Source: CAZAKZ01 sp964485695 (GTDB lineage Bacteria; Planctomycetota; JAFGQW01). From it: a stretch of DNA of 43,019 nucleotides. The position numbers and the translations under genes were made by a program. This document shows, one piece after another, positions 16,213 to 26,582 of this stretch (position 1 is its first letter; each line of letters starts with the position of its first letter). The DNA is taken from NCBI GenBank assembly GCA_964485695.1, contig CAZAKZ010000037.1, positions 1 to 43,019 on the forward strand, read 5' to 3'. The notes beneath the pieces are model-generated. The model saw only the letters and a program-made list of their open reading frames with translations, was not told the origin of the DNA and searched no databases.

Positions 16213-17280
16213 ATGATTTCACGACCAAACCCGAGGATGCACCCTGGGCCAAGTAGACGTTCGCTCGTCCAATCCCTCAGGCTCGTGCTCCTGATACCTG
16301 TCCTGGCGGTCCTCTTGCTGCCGGGTTGTTCGAAATCCGAAAACGAGGTGGTCCTCTATGTCAGCCTGGACGAGGCGTATTCCCGCCAGCTCATGGATAC
16401 CTTCATGAAGAAGACGGGCATCACCGTCAAGTTCCTGACCGACTCCGAGGCCACCAAGACCACCGGTCTCGTCACCAAGATCCTCGGCGAGAAGGCTCGA
16501 CCCCGGTGCGACGTGTTCTGGAACAACGAGATCGTCCAGACCATCTACCTGAAGCGCAACGGGTGCCTGGCTCCCTTTGTGTCCGAGTCCGCGAAGGACA
16601 TCCCCGACGCCTTCAAGGACCCGGAGGGCTACTGGGTGGGATTCGCCGCCCGGGCTCGGGTCATCATCTACAACAAGAACCGGGTCAAGGCGCCGCTCCC
16701 TACCGGTCTCGAGGATCTCCTGGATCCCAGGTGGGCGGGCGTTGTCTCCCTGGCCCGGCCCTTGAACGGCACCACGGCCACGCATGCGGCTGTGCTCTGG
16801 GCCAGCCGGGGTCCGGAGGCCACCCAGACCTTCTTCAAGGGCCTGGAGACGAACAAGGTCAAGCGCTGCGCCGGCAACGCCCACGTCATGCGAGAAGTGT
16901 CCGAGGGGAACCTCGCCTGGGGCTTCACCGACACCGACGACTTCCACGTGGCGCTCAAGGACAAGAAACCGGTGGACCTCGTCTTTCCGGACACCAAGGG
17001 CGAGGGCACGCTGCTTATTCCCAACACCGTGTGCATGATCAAGAACGGACCCAATCCCGAAAACGCGCTGAAGCTCATCGACTACATCCTGTCCCGCGAG
17101 GTTGAGACGATCCTGGCCCAGGGCCGCAGCGCCCAGATCCCGGTGCGTAACGGCATCCCGCGTCCCACCGGCCTCAAGGGCCTGGACGCCATGAAGCCCA
17201 TGAAGGTGGACTGGCCCAAGGTGGGCAGCGTGTTCGAGGGGTGCCAGGAGTGGCTCAAGGAATTCGTGACCGGCAAGTAG
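16213..17280 (+). CDS. Fe(III)-type ABC transporter substrate-binding lipoprotein
   Basis: The protein has a type II signal with lipobox LLLPGC (Cys39), so it is tethered to a membrane on the periplasmic side. The mature part starts ENEVVLYVSLDEAYSRQLMD and continues FEKKTGI-like KKTGITVKFLTDSEATKT and RCDVFWNNEIVQT, the pattern of the FbpA/FutA/AfuA ferric-binding family; a Tyr-rich iron site cannot be fully placed by eye, and related proteins bind thiamine or phosphonate, so ferric ion is the likeliest, not certain, ligand. ATG 16213 is preceded by a strong AGGAGG. The permease gene starts 4 bases after the stop, and the ATPase gene overlaps that, making a three-gene transport operon. Confidence 0.87.
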   Translation: MISRPNPRMHPGPSRRSLVQSLRLVLLIPVLAVLLLPGCSKSENEVVLYVSLDEAYSRQLMDTFMKKTGITVKFLTDSEATKTTGLVTKILGEKARPRCDVFWNNEIVQTIYLKRNGCLAPFVSESAKDIPDAFKDPEGYWVGFAARARVIIYNKNRVKAPLPTGLEDLLDPRWAGVVSLARPLNGTTATHAAVLWASRGPEATQTFFKGLETNKVKRCAGNAHVMREVSEGNLAWGFTDTDDFHVALKDKKPVDLVFPDTKGEGTLLIPNTVCMIKNGPNPENALKLIDYILSREVETILAQGRSAQIPVRNGIPRPTGLKGLDAMKPMKVDWPKVGSVFEGCQEWLKEFVTGK

Positions 17281-17284
17281 CACG

Positions 17285-18912
17285 ATGACCCGCACCTATC
17301 CCTGGGCGGCGTTCGTGCTGTTCTGCTGCATCGCTCTGCTGCCCATTGCCTACCTTATCGGCCTGAGCTTCGTGGATCGGGATGGCTCCCTGACCACGAA
17401 GTTCTACACTCTCTATCTGTCCGGAACGCTATGGCTGCTCCTCTACAAGAGCTTCATCATCGCCGGCGGCACCACCCTTCTCGCCCTCGGCATCGGAGTT
17501 CCGCTGGGCATCCTCGTGGCGCGCACCGACCTGTGGCTCAAGCCGATGTGGGCCGCCCTCATGATCGTCCCGCTGCTGCTGCCGCCCTACATGATGACCA
17601 TCTGCTGGTTCTATCTGCTGACGCCCGAGAGCTGGATCAACGTGTCCCTGCTGCCGGCCCTCGGCCTCGGCGCCATCAACTTCCACACCCTGGACGGCTA
17701 CCCCGGGTGTATCTTCTCCGAGACCCTCTCCTACTACCCCATCATCGCACTGCTGACCTGGCTCGGAGTTCGCACTCCGGATCCGGCCCTGGAAGAAGCG
17801 GGCCGCATGGTCACGAATCCCTGGCGCGCATTCCAGCGTCTGACCCTCCCTGCGGCCGCCCCCTTCATCCTCACCGGCGCGGTGTTCGTCTTCTTCTTCT
17901 CCATGATCAACTACTCGGTGCCGTACCAGTTCTCCATCGGCGGCATCTTCATCTCCGAGATCCACTCCCAGTACCAGGGCCTCCACAACAACGCCCAGGC
18001 CGCGGCCCTGACCCTGCCCTTTCTCCTCGGATCCGTGTCCCTACTCTGGGCTGAACGTCGCACGCTCCGGCGCTACCGGACCGCCGTCCGGTCCACTTCC
18101 ACGGCCCCGCCGCCGGGCCTCAGCCTGGGTGTCTGGCAGGGATTTGCCCAGGCGGGCGCATTCCTGGTGACGGGCCTCTCCACCTTAGGCCCCCTCGCTG
18201 TCCTGGTCTGGATGGCCTGGCCCTTCGATCTGATGGCGGCCGCCCTCGAGTCGTGCCGTCCCGAGATCGTGAACACTCTCACCCTGGCGACCCTCGGCGG
18301 AACCCTCACCCTGGCCCTGGCGGCCGGTGTGGCGGCCGGAGCGCGCCGGCGCTGTGGGTGGGCCAGGGTCATGGATTTCTCGGGCATCCTCCCCCTGGCC
18401 TTTCCGCCCATGTCCCTGGGAATCGCGCTCATCCTGTTGTGGAACCGCAGCGCCCTGTTCGGCCTGGAAGCCGAATGGGTGGGACAGGTGAGCGACGCGG
18501 TGTACGGGACCATCCTGGTCATGGTGTTCGTCATGGTGGGACGGTGCTTTCCCTTTGCCATGCGTCCCGTCTTTTACGGCCTCGGAAGCATCGACCCGGT
18601 CCTCGAGGAGGCGGCGCGCATGGAAGGCGCAGGCCCGGCGCGCGCCTTCTTCGGTATCACGCTACCGCTCACGTGGCGGAGCTTCGCCCTGGCGTGGTTC
18701 CTGGCGTTCATGTTCGCCCTGGGAGAGTACGACGCCATCCATCTGGTGCAGCAGGCCGGAAACGCCATGCTGGCTCCCCGCATCATCGGCTCTTTCCACA
18801 ACTTCAGACACGACATCGTGAGCAACGTCTCCCTGGTTATGATCCTGCTCGTGGTCTTTCCGATCCTGGTCTACCTGCTGATTCCCCGAAGAGCCGAGAG
18901 GAAGGCCCATCC

Positions 18913-18916
<4 letters not shown>
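17285..18916 (+). CDS. ABC transporter permease, two fused modules (FbpB type)
   Basis: A 543-residue inner-membrane protein of about 12 membrane segments made of two homologous halves, as in FbpB/SfuB ferric permeases. Each half carries the EAA loop that docks the ATPase: EEAGRMVTNPWRAFQRLTLP in the first and EEAARMEGAGPARAFFGITL in the second. ATG 17285 lies 4 bases after the binding-protein stop. Its last codons overlap the ATPase start in an ATGA, so translation is coupled. Confidence 0.9.
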
Positions 18917-19935
<1,019 letters not shown>

Positions 19936-19966
19936 ATGTGAATATACTGATCCTGGAAGGAAACCC

Positions 19967-20965
19967 ATGAGTGGTCTGAGGCTGGTTCTCATCGGTGCGC
20001 TCGTGATCGTGGGCCTCGTCGGCCTCGTTCTCCTGCTCACCGCCTCCCCTCCGGAAGACCCCGGCAAGGCCGCAGACCGGGAATGGACCAATGCCGAGTG
20101 CAAGGCGTGCCACCCCGGCGTGTGGGCCGAGTGGGAGGCCTCCTGGCACCACATGGCCTATATCGATCCGCTCTACATCAAGCTCACTCAGAATCACGCC
20201 CAGACCTCCTGCGACGACTGCCACATCCCGCGCCCCATTCCCGAGGTGGGCTTCGGGCCGCGCACACTTCCCCGGGTCAGCGACAAGATGACCGGGATCA
20301 ACTGCCTGAGCTGTCACCACGACGGCAAGCGCATCGTGGGCACCCGGGACCTCCCCTCGGCTCCCTGCAGCCCGCGCAAAGCCCCCGAACTGAGCACCGA
20401 GCTCGGGTGTATCGGATGCCACAACCAGCACAAGCTCCACGAGGAGTGGCGAAAGACCGTTTTCTTCAAGCAGGGCATCGACTGTATCGACTGCCACATG
20501 CCCACAGTGGACCGCTCCCGGGACGGGAAGCCCTTCAAGGGCAAGCACCACGCCTTCATCTCCTCCCGGTACCGGGACTTCAGCAAGATCCCCGTGGAGG
20601 TGCGGGCCCTGGGGCCGGCCGATCCAGGGGGCAAGGCCGGCGTGGTCCGGGTGTCCATAAAGAACTTGAGGAGCGGCCACGATTTCCCGAGTGACTCCCG
20701 GTACAAGGCCGCCGACCTCATCACCCGGTTCTTCACCCCGGACGGCACGCCCCTCGGGGAAAAGAAGCAGGAACGGTTCCACAATCCGCTCCGGAACGCC
20801 ATGGACCAGACCAAGACCCAGATCCCCAACGGGATCACCCGGTCGTTCGAGTATCCGGTGCCCGAGGGGGCCGGCCACGCCGAGGTGAAGCTCATGTATC
20901 GGATCATGAAGGACGATCCCAACGTAGATTCCCACAAGCTCTTCAGGAGGGTGGTGCGGTGGTGA
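19967..20965 (+). CDS. pentaheme c-type cytochrome, membrane anchored
   Basis: Residues 5-25 are one membrane anchor; the rest faces the periplasm. Five CxxCH motifs occur at about residues 45, 82, 113, 148 and 173, with WHHMAY and KHHAF as possible distal ligands. The C-terminal third (about 205-332) has no heme and looks like a beta domain (VVRVSIKNLRSGHDFPS, GITRSFEYPVP), a fold seen at the end of several multiheme cytochromes of the c554/hydroxylamine-oxidoreductase-like superfamily. AAGGAAACCC before the ATG is a good ribosome-binding site. It starts 31 bases after the transporter ATPase and its stop overlaps the HEAT-repeat gene. Its electron donor and acceptor are unknown. Confidence 0.9.
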   Translation: MSGLRLVLIGALVIVGLVGLVLLLTASPPEDPGKAADREWTNAECKACHPGVWAEWEASWHHMAYIDPLYIKLTQNHAQTSCDDCHIPRPIPEVGFGPRTLPRVSDKMTGINCLSCHHDGKRIVGTRDLPSAPCSPRKAPELSTELGCIGCHNQHKLHEEWRKTVFFKQGIDCIDCHMPTVDRSRDGKPFKGKHHAFISSRYRDFSKIPVEVRALGPADPGGKAGVVRVSIKNLRSGHDFPSDSRYKAADLITRFFTPDGTPLGEKKQERFHNPLRNAMDQTKTQIPNGITRSFEYPVPEGAGHAEVKLMYRIMKDDPNVDSHKLFRRVVRW

Positions 20966-22275
20966 GTCGCTCAAAGCGCATCTACCTGTTCTCGGCCATC
21001 CTCCTGGTGCTCTGCCTCGGGGGTCTGGGATTCATCCTGGTCGTCAAGGTGAAAAACGTGGCCCGCGAGGTGGAGCGACACGGGCCGGACCTGGACCACC
21101 GGGAACGCGGCAAGCGAGTGGAGGCGGCCGTACACCTCTCCCGGTTCTGCAACGACTGGGGCGCCGGCCCCGTGCGGGACCGGAAAGACGTGATCCTGGA
21201 GAAACTCTTAGACGGCCTGGAAGACGTGGACGTGAAGGTCCGGACCCTGGCCGCCGAGGGTCTGGCCGCCTGGGGCCTCGAGGCCCGGGACGCCCTCAGG
21301 AAAGCCCTCACCTCCCCGGACGAGGAGATGCGTGTATACGCAGCGTACGCCCTCTCCCTCTACCCCATCCCCGACCTCATCCTGGAGCTTCGCAACGTTC
21401 TCAGGGACAGCCGCGTGGAGTTGCGGGTCTATGCCACGGAGGCCCTGGGGTCCATGGAGCTGAACCAGGTGGACGATGAGATGGTGTGTGACGTTCTCTA
21501 CCGCGTGTGGCGGGACAACGACCGGTGGGTCCAGAACGCCGCGGCCGAGGCCATGTTCAAGCTGGGATACTGGCTCGGCATTCCCATCCTGGTGAAGAAC
21601 GTGGGGGAAGGTAATTTCTGGCAACGGTTCAACGCCTACGAACGCCTCACCCGGATCTACCGGAAGCTGGGCAAGTTCCTGCCCCCCTTCTACGCCGACG
21701 GCCATGCCGCGCGCCGCAAGGCCGAGGTGAATCGGATCAAGGAAGTCGTGTTCAACGACCGGGAGATCCACCGCCGCATCATCGAAAACCTGCCCGACGA
21801 CAAGAACCTGATGTTCACCATCTCGCGATGGATCCTCAACTATCTGGGCAAGTACGGGGTTCCCTCCCTGGTGGAGGCCATGGAGACCAGCCCGAAAAAA
21901 TTTGTACGAGTCCACTCGGCCCAGATCCTGGCCGAGCTGACGGCCCCTGAACTCCCGCCCCCACTGCGGCGTGATAACCTTCCCGTGCTCCAGGAGACGG
22001 CCCTGCCCGCCCTGATAAGAGCCCTGGACCAGGAGAATACCGACGTGGTTCTCTACGCGCTCATGGGCGTTGGCAACTACGGTTCCGAGGCCGATGTCGA
22101 TGCGGTGATTCCCTTCCTCACCTCCAGGAGCGCCGACCTCCGCATCTCGGCCGTCCGAGCCCTCGGCAAGATCGGGGGCGAGAAGGCCCTGGTGGCCCTG
22201 ACCGCCCTCGAGGCCACGGGCGAGACGGCCGAGGTGCGGGACCAGGCCGTGGAGTGGATCCGCAAGCGGCAGTGA
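20959..22275 (+). CDS. membrane-anchored HEAT-repeat protein
   Basis: An N-terminal membrane segment (about 8-30) is followed by a rod of HEAT/PBS-lyase-like helical repeats, clear at VKVRTLAAEGLAAWGLEARD, EMRVYAAYALSLYPIPDLIL, VELRVYATEALGSM and ADLRISAVRALGKIGG. Such rods are protein-binding scaffolds. The gene is coupled to the pentaheme cytochrome: GTG at 20959 follows AGGAGG by 8 bases and overlaps the cytochrome stop; GTG at 20962 is an alternative. This suggests a periplasmic scaffold for the cytochrome. The octaheme cytochrome at 33-1790 carries its own HEAT-like tail, so the pairing recurs. Confidence 0.82.
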   Translation: MVSRSKRIYLFSAILLVLCLGGLGFILVVKVKNVAREVERHGPDLDHRERGKRVEAAVHLSRFCNDWGAGPVRDRKDVILEKLLDGLEDVDVKVRTLAAEGLAAWGLEARDALRKALTSPDEEMRVYAAYALSLYPIPDLILELRNVLRDSRVELRVYATEALGSMELNQVDDEMVCDVLYRVWRDNDRWVQNAAAEAMFKLGYWLGIPILVKNVGEGNFWQRFNAYERLTRIYRKLGKFLPPFYADGHAARRKAEVNRIKEVVFNDREIHRRIIENLPDDKNLMFTISRWILNYLGKYGVPSLVEAMETSPKKFVRVHSAQILAELTAPELPPPLRRDNLPVLQETALPALIRALDQENTDVVLYALMGVGNYGSEADVDAVIPFLTSRSADLRISAVRALGKIGGEKALVALTALEATGETAEVRDQAVEWIRKRQ

Positions 22276-22285
22276 GCGCCCCCGG

Positions 22286-24127
22286 TCAATCCACGACGAT
22301 CCGGAACCTGCCCCGCGGACTCCGCGCCTCGGCGCTCCGTGCCTTGCCGTAATCCCGGACGCCCTCCACCCACCAGGTCACCGGACCAACGACCCCGACC
22401 CGCTCCAGAGAGTCGAGAAAGCTCTGCTTCTCGTGGACGTCGCCGGCGGAGAGGCAATAGACGAGGGTTCCGTCCGACTCCTCCTTCACCTGGTCGCCCC
22501 GGGCCGCGGTGACCGGGAACCGTATCCCCCCCACCTCGAACACGAGGCGGTAATACGGGAATGTCCCGGGCGACCGGAACACGAACCGGGGATCCTCCGG
22601 GAGGCGCACGGCCCTGTCCTTCACGGGGTCGAGGAGTTTCAGGGTTTCCGGCGCCGGATAGGTCCAGGTCATCACGGGCGGAGAGACTTCCTTCACCCCG
22701 AGGTTTCCTGAACCCGATTCCTTCTCCACCGCTACCACCGCAAAAGGTCCCTTCATGGTGAGCAGGACCTTGTCGGGATCGCCGGACGCGTCGTCAAGGG
22801 TGGCGAGGAGGATCACGCCGGACGGCCGGTAGACAAAGGGCGGTTCCATGGCCCCCTGGAGGGCGGTGCTGTAGCCGAAAACGGGCGCGCCCTTCCACAG
22901 GGCCGGTACCCCGGTCACCAGGACTTGCATGCCCTTCGGGTAAGCCGCCACCTGTTTCTCGAGGCCCGCACGCACACTTCGGGCCATGCGGCCCGCCTCG
23001 TCGTACGGCTCCAGGTTCTTCCAGAGCGGCAAGCAGTAGAGGACCACGGCCACGACGGCCACGATCCGGCCCCGCCGGGAGAATCCGACCACCACGCCCG
23101 CCACCACCATGGAGAGGCCCATGGCCGGGGGGGTGTAGTGGCGGGCGTTGGTGAGGCCGTCCGTCACCGCCAGAAAGGGGAAGACCAGGAGCAAGGAGAG
23201 GAGGGTCAGGGCCACGCCGAACAGGATCAGGAACCGGGTTCGATCCATGAAGGGGATGTTCCAGAGGAGGCACACCAGACACACGACCGTGAATCCGGCG
23301 TGGAGCCCCACGCCCCAGGCGGGTACCACCTGAGCGTTGATCGGGCTCAGGAACCGGAACAGACTCATGGGAAGATCCTGGTAGATCTTCTCCCCCAGGA
23401 AGTAGTCGAAGTAGGTGGAGTAGGCGCCGTATCCCGTCACGATGCTGCCGAAAACCAGGTACTTCCACGCCAGGTAGACGACGAGAACCAAGCAATACGG
23501 CGCAGCGGCTTTCAGAGCGCCGAGGAACTGAGTTCGAGATCCCTGTTTCCGGTGGAGGTAGAAGTGAAACAGGAATACCACCGCCGGCAGGTTGGCGGCC
23601 GGCTCCTTGCAGAGCAGCGCCAGCAGCATGGAGGTCCACGCCAGCCACCGCCATCGCGGCCTCGTATGCAGCAGCAGCGTCAGCATGTAGAACACCACCG
23701 TGAGCCCGACCATGCGGTGGACGATCCAGGCCACGGCCTCGACGTTTCCCGGATAGAGGCCGAACATCAGGGTGGCCAGGGGTCCGGCTCCGCGTTTCCG
23801 GGTCAGGCGAGCAGCCACCTGCCCCACCAGAAGGGCTCCGGCCAGATGGATCAGCAGGTTGGTGAGGTGGAAGCCGAAGGGATTCCCGCCCCACACCTTG
23901 AGATCCAGGACGCCCACCATCACCGGCACGGGCCGAAGGAACTGGTCCCGGGTCAGGTGGCTGGGGAAGAAGTAGCGCAGGCCCTCCTTCCAGCTGGCCC
24001 GGCCCTCCTCGGTGAAGAGACCCAGGCCGTAGTCGTCCTGGAGGAAATCCCCGCCCAGGGTGGGCAGGTAGGCCAGTGCCACCACCGCCAGGGCGGCGAT
24101 CCAGGGAAAGGCCCGCCATCGCGTCAA
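22286..24127 (-). CDS. GT-C fold membrane glycosyltransferase-like protein
   Basis: A 613-residue polytopic membrane protein. The first loop has the acidic pair FLQDDYGLG right after the first membrane segment, the usual signature of GT-C (polyprenyl-phosphate sugar) glycosyltransferases such as the ArnT/PMT group. About 10-12 hydrophobic segments follow up to roughly residue 390, then a soluble C-terminal domain of about 220 residues of unclear fold. It is separated by 3 bases from the larger GT-C gene upstream and ends 10 bases from the convergent HEAT gene. The acceptor may be a protein or a glycolipid; this cannot be told. Confidence 0.72.
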   Translation of the reverse strand: MTRWRAFPWIAALAVVALAYLPTLGGDFLQDDYGLGLFTEEGRASWKEGLRYFFPSHLTRDQFLRPVPVMVGVLDLKVWGGNPFGFHLTNLLIHLAGALLVGQVAARLTRKRGAGPLATLMFGLYPGNVEAVAWIVHRMVGLTVVFYMLTLLLHTRPRWRWLAWTSMLLALLCKEPAANLPAVVFLFHFYLHRKQGSRTQFLGALKAAAPYCLVLVVYLAWKYLVFGSIVTGYGAYSTYFDYFLGEKIYQDLPMSLFRFLSPINAQVVPAWGVGLHAGFTVVCLVCLLWNIPFMDRTRFLILFGVALTLLSLLLVFPFLAVTDGLTNARHYTPPAMGLSMVVAGVVVGFSRRGRIVAVVAVVLYCLPLWKNLEPYDEAGRMARSVRAGLEKQVAAYPKGMQVLVTGVPALWKGAPVFGYSTALQGAMEPPFVYRPSGVILLATLDDASGDPDKVLLTMKGPFAVVAVEKESGSGNLGVKEVSPPVMTWTYPAPETLKLLDPVKDRAVRLPEDPRFVFRSPGTFPYYRLVFEVGGIRFPVTAARGDQVKEESDGTLVYCLSAGDVHEKQSFLDSLERVGVVGPVTWWVEGVRDYGKARSAEARSPRGRFRIVVD

Positions 24128-24130
24128 GCG

Positions 24131-26569
24131 TCACTCCCCTCCCGGCTTCTCGAGGAAATCCTGGAATCGTTGCCGGACCGCGGCGTCTGTCTCCACGGAA
24201 ATGCGGCGCCTCAGGAACGCCTTCCCCGCCTCCACCCGGCCGACCTTTTGCATCAGGTCCATCCAGAGCGTGCAGGCCTGCAGGGCCTCGGGATCCTGCA
24301 TGGGGGCCACCAGGACGCAGCCGTAGAGATGCATCAGGGCCTCCTCGGGATCCCGGACGCGGAATCGCCTGCCGAGGTCGGCCGCCTTCCTCCAGCAATC
24401 CTCCGGCGCCGCGTTCACCGCCGCCTTGAGGTCGGCGATCTCCAGGGTTCTACTCCCCCGGTCTGCAGTCATGCCCTCGATGCGGTCGTACGCCCGGGCC
24501 AGGCGCCGGTAGACGTCCGGGTTCCGGCGATCCCGCCGCGCCTCCTTCTTCCACGCCTCGGCCGCACTGGCGACTTGCCCCCTGTCCAGGTAGATCCGCC
24601 CCCGGAGCCGGTACAGGAAGGGGGCCAGGAACGTCTCCCCGGACCGGGCATCCAGGGCGGCCGCTGCTTCGTCGGGATGACCGGCAGTACGAAAGGCCCG
24701 GGCCGCTTCCAGCACCACCCAGGGCTCTTCCGGCGCCTCCCGGACGAGGGCGCGGAACGCTTCCGGCGTTCCGGGGGACCGGCCGGATAAAATACTGACC
24801 AGGGTCTTGAGTGCCCGGGCCCTTCCCGCCGCGCCGCCCTCCTCCACTCGAGCGGCCAGGGCGCCCAAGGCCTCGACAAGCGCCGGGCTGGCTGGCCCCT
24901 CCTCTCCGGTATCCTCGCGCCGGATGCGCAGGTACCACCGAAGCCCCTCCTCCATCGCCGCCCGATCGAGATCGATGTGGCGGCGGAAAATCCGCACCCG
25001 ATCCCCGTCCGGGGTCGCCACCTCCCCCACCTTCTCGAGGTGCCTGCGCACCTCCTGGGCGTGGTCGCGGAAAAAGTCGGACCAGAGTACCACGTCGCGG
25101 CGCAATCCGTTCGGGTTGCGGTTCACGGCCAGACCTTCCTTGACCACGATGAAGTCCGCCGCGAGGATCCGCTTCCAGATCCCGCCGGCCGGTCTCGCCT
25201 CAGGCGTGAAGGCGGAAAGGGACCGGCCCTCGAGGCGGGCGAGGTAGCCGAGGGCGCCCGCGTTCAGGGACTTGAACGCCGCCAGAACCACCACGTCGGC
25301 CCGGCGCTTCCCGGCTTTCTCCATGGCGTCGACCACACAGCCGTGGACCTTGCCGGCGCCGAAGTCGTTGGTTTCGGGCGCCTGGTAGAGGCCCACCAGG
25401 GAATAGGCGGTGCCGGGAATGACCGTGCGGAGGGTGTGCCTCAGGGCGAGTCCCCCGCCGGGCAGAAGGTTCAGGGGTACGGCGGCCAGGATGGCCGTCC
25501 ACGCCACCGCGCGAGCCCACTTCCAGGGCGCCTGCACCACCAGGGCCCCGAGGAGTGCTGCGGCCGGCAGGGCCGGCAGGAGGTGGCGGCCGTCAATGGC
25601 TTTGGTGTGCATCAGGGTGAAGACGAGGAATGGAAGAACCAGCCACCCCAGGACCACCCGCTCCCTTCGCAACCGGCTCAGGGCCGCCACAATACCGATG
25701 CCCACCAGCACGAAGGACAGCCCTCCTGTCATGTGGGGCAGGACCTTCAAGTAATAGAGCCATCCCTCCACGGAAGAGAGGTCCGCCAGGGGCCAAAAGG
25801 GGTGGGGTTGGTTCCAGGAGAAGAAATGGGCGATGCGATCGAAGTGCTGGATGAACCAGGGTATGGGTATCATCAGGCCGAGGAAGAATCCGCCCCACAC
25901 CTCCATGGCGCCGGGATCCCTGTGGCGCCGGAGGCGATCCAGCACGAACAGGCCCGGCAGCAGGAGGAACACCGGAAAGGTCCACTGGGTCAGCAAGCCC
26001 AGGGCGATGAATACCCCGAGGCCGAGGCCACGGCCCCAGCCGCCATAGGCCCGCCACGCAACGAGCAGCCACATGGCCGCAGCCACCAGGGCGGCGGTGG
26101 GGAGTTCCAGGAAGAAGTCGTGGGTGTAGTTGAAGGTGAGGGGAAACGCCGCCGTCAGCACGGCGGCGGCCAGGCCGCGGCGCCGGTTCGAGAGGATCCG
26201 TCCGGTGTTGTAGACCGCCGCCAGCAAGAGTGCCAGGAAGAGGAGCTGCAGGACCATGACCTGGTTCAGCTTCCTGCCTGTCACTTCCATGGCCGCCCCG
26301 GCCAGCACGGGAAACAGGGGCGGATGGGTGGGATGCACCTCGCCCAGCGTCTTCAGAGAATCCAGGATTCCGTCCGGGGGGTGGTGCAAGATCCTGTTCG
26401 CCCGGTCCGCGGCTGCCAGGAAGGAGCTCTCGTCTCCCCGGGGCAGGTCCACGTCCCTGCGCATCCAGAGGTGCCAGCAGACCCCCACGGCAACCAAGAT
26501 CAGGAGGAGGCCGAACCATGCCTTTCCCCGGGAGAGATCCATGGGCGAAGACCTCCCACTGTCATCCAT
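24131..26569 (-). CDS. large GT-C/PMT-family glycosyltransferase-like protein with TPR-like C-terminus
   Basis: At 812 residues, the N-terminal part is polytopic (about 11 hydrophobic segments). The first loop carries RGDESSFLAAADR, an acidic pair typical of the ArnT/PMT group, then VHPTHPPLFPVLAGAAM. This fold transfers a sugar from a polyprenyl phosphate on the periplasmic side of the membrane. The last 300 residues are helical with TPR-like pairs (EAARAFRTAGHPDEAAAALD, RGQVASAAEAWKKEARRD). ATG at 26569 is chosen over the upstream frame to 26620 because GAGGAG lies 6 bases upstream. It starts 13 bases after the P-loop NTPase gene and runs into the second GT-C gene. Confidence 0.75.
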   Translation of the reverse strand: MDDSGRSSPMDLSRGKAWFGLLLILVAVGVCWHLWMRRDVDLPRGDESSFLAAADRANRILHHPPDGILDSLKTLGEVHPTHPPLFPVLAGAAMEVTGRKLNQVMVLQLLFLALLLAAVYNTGRILSNRRRGLAAAVLTAAFPLTFNYTHDFFLELPTAALVAAAMWLLVAWRAYGGWGRGLGLGVFIALGLLTQWTFPVFLLLPGLFVLDRLRRHRDPGAMEVWGGFFLGLMIPIPWFIQHFDRIAHFFSWNQPHPFWPLADLSSVEGWLYYLKVLPHMTGGLSFVLVGIGIVAALSRLRRERVVLGWLVLPFLVFTLMHTKAIDGRHLLPALPAAALLGALVVQAPWKWARAVAWTAILAAVPLNLLPGGGLALRHTLRTVIPGTAYSLVGLYQAPETNDFGAGKVHGCVVDAMEKAGKRRADVVVLAAFKSLNAGALGYLARLEGRSLSAFTPEARPAGGIWKRILAADFIVVKEGLAVNRNPNGLRRDVVLWSDFFRDHAQEVRRHLEKVGEVATPDGDRVRIFRRHIDLDRAAMEEGLRWYLRIRREDTGEEGPASPALVEALGALAARVEEGGAAGRARALKTLVSILSGRSPGTPEAFRALVREAPEEPWVVLEAARAFRTAGHPDEAAAALDARSGETFLAPFLYRLRGRIYLDRGQVASAAEAWKKEARRDRRNPDVYRRLARAYDRIEGMTADRGSRTLEIADLKAAVNAAPEDCWRKAADLGRRFRVRDPEEALMHLYGCVLVAPMQDPEALQACTLWMDLMQKVGRVEAGKAFLRRRISVETDAAVRQRFQDFLEKPGGE

Positions 26570-26582
26570 GCATTGCTCCTCG

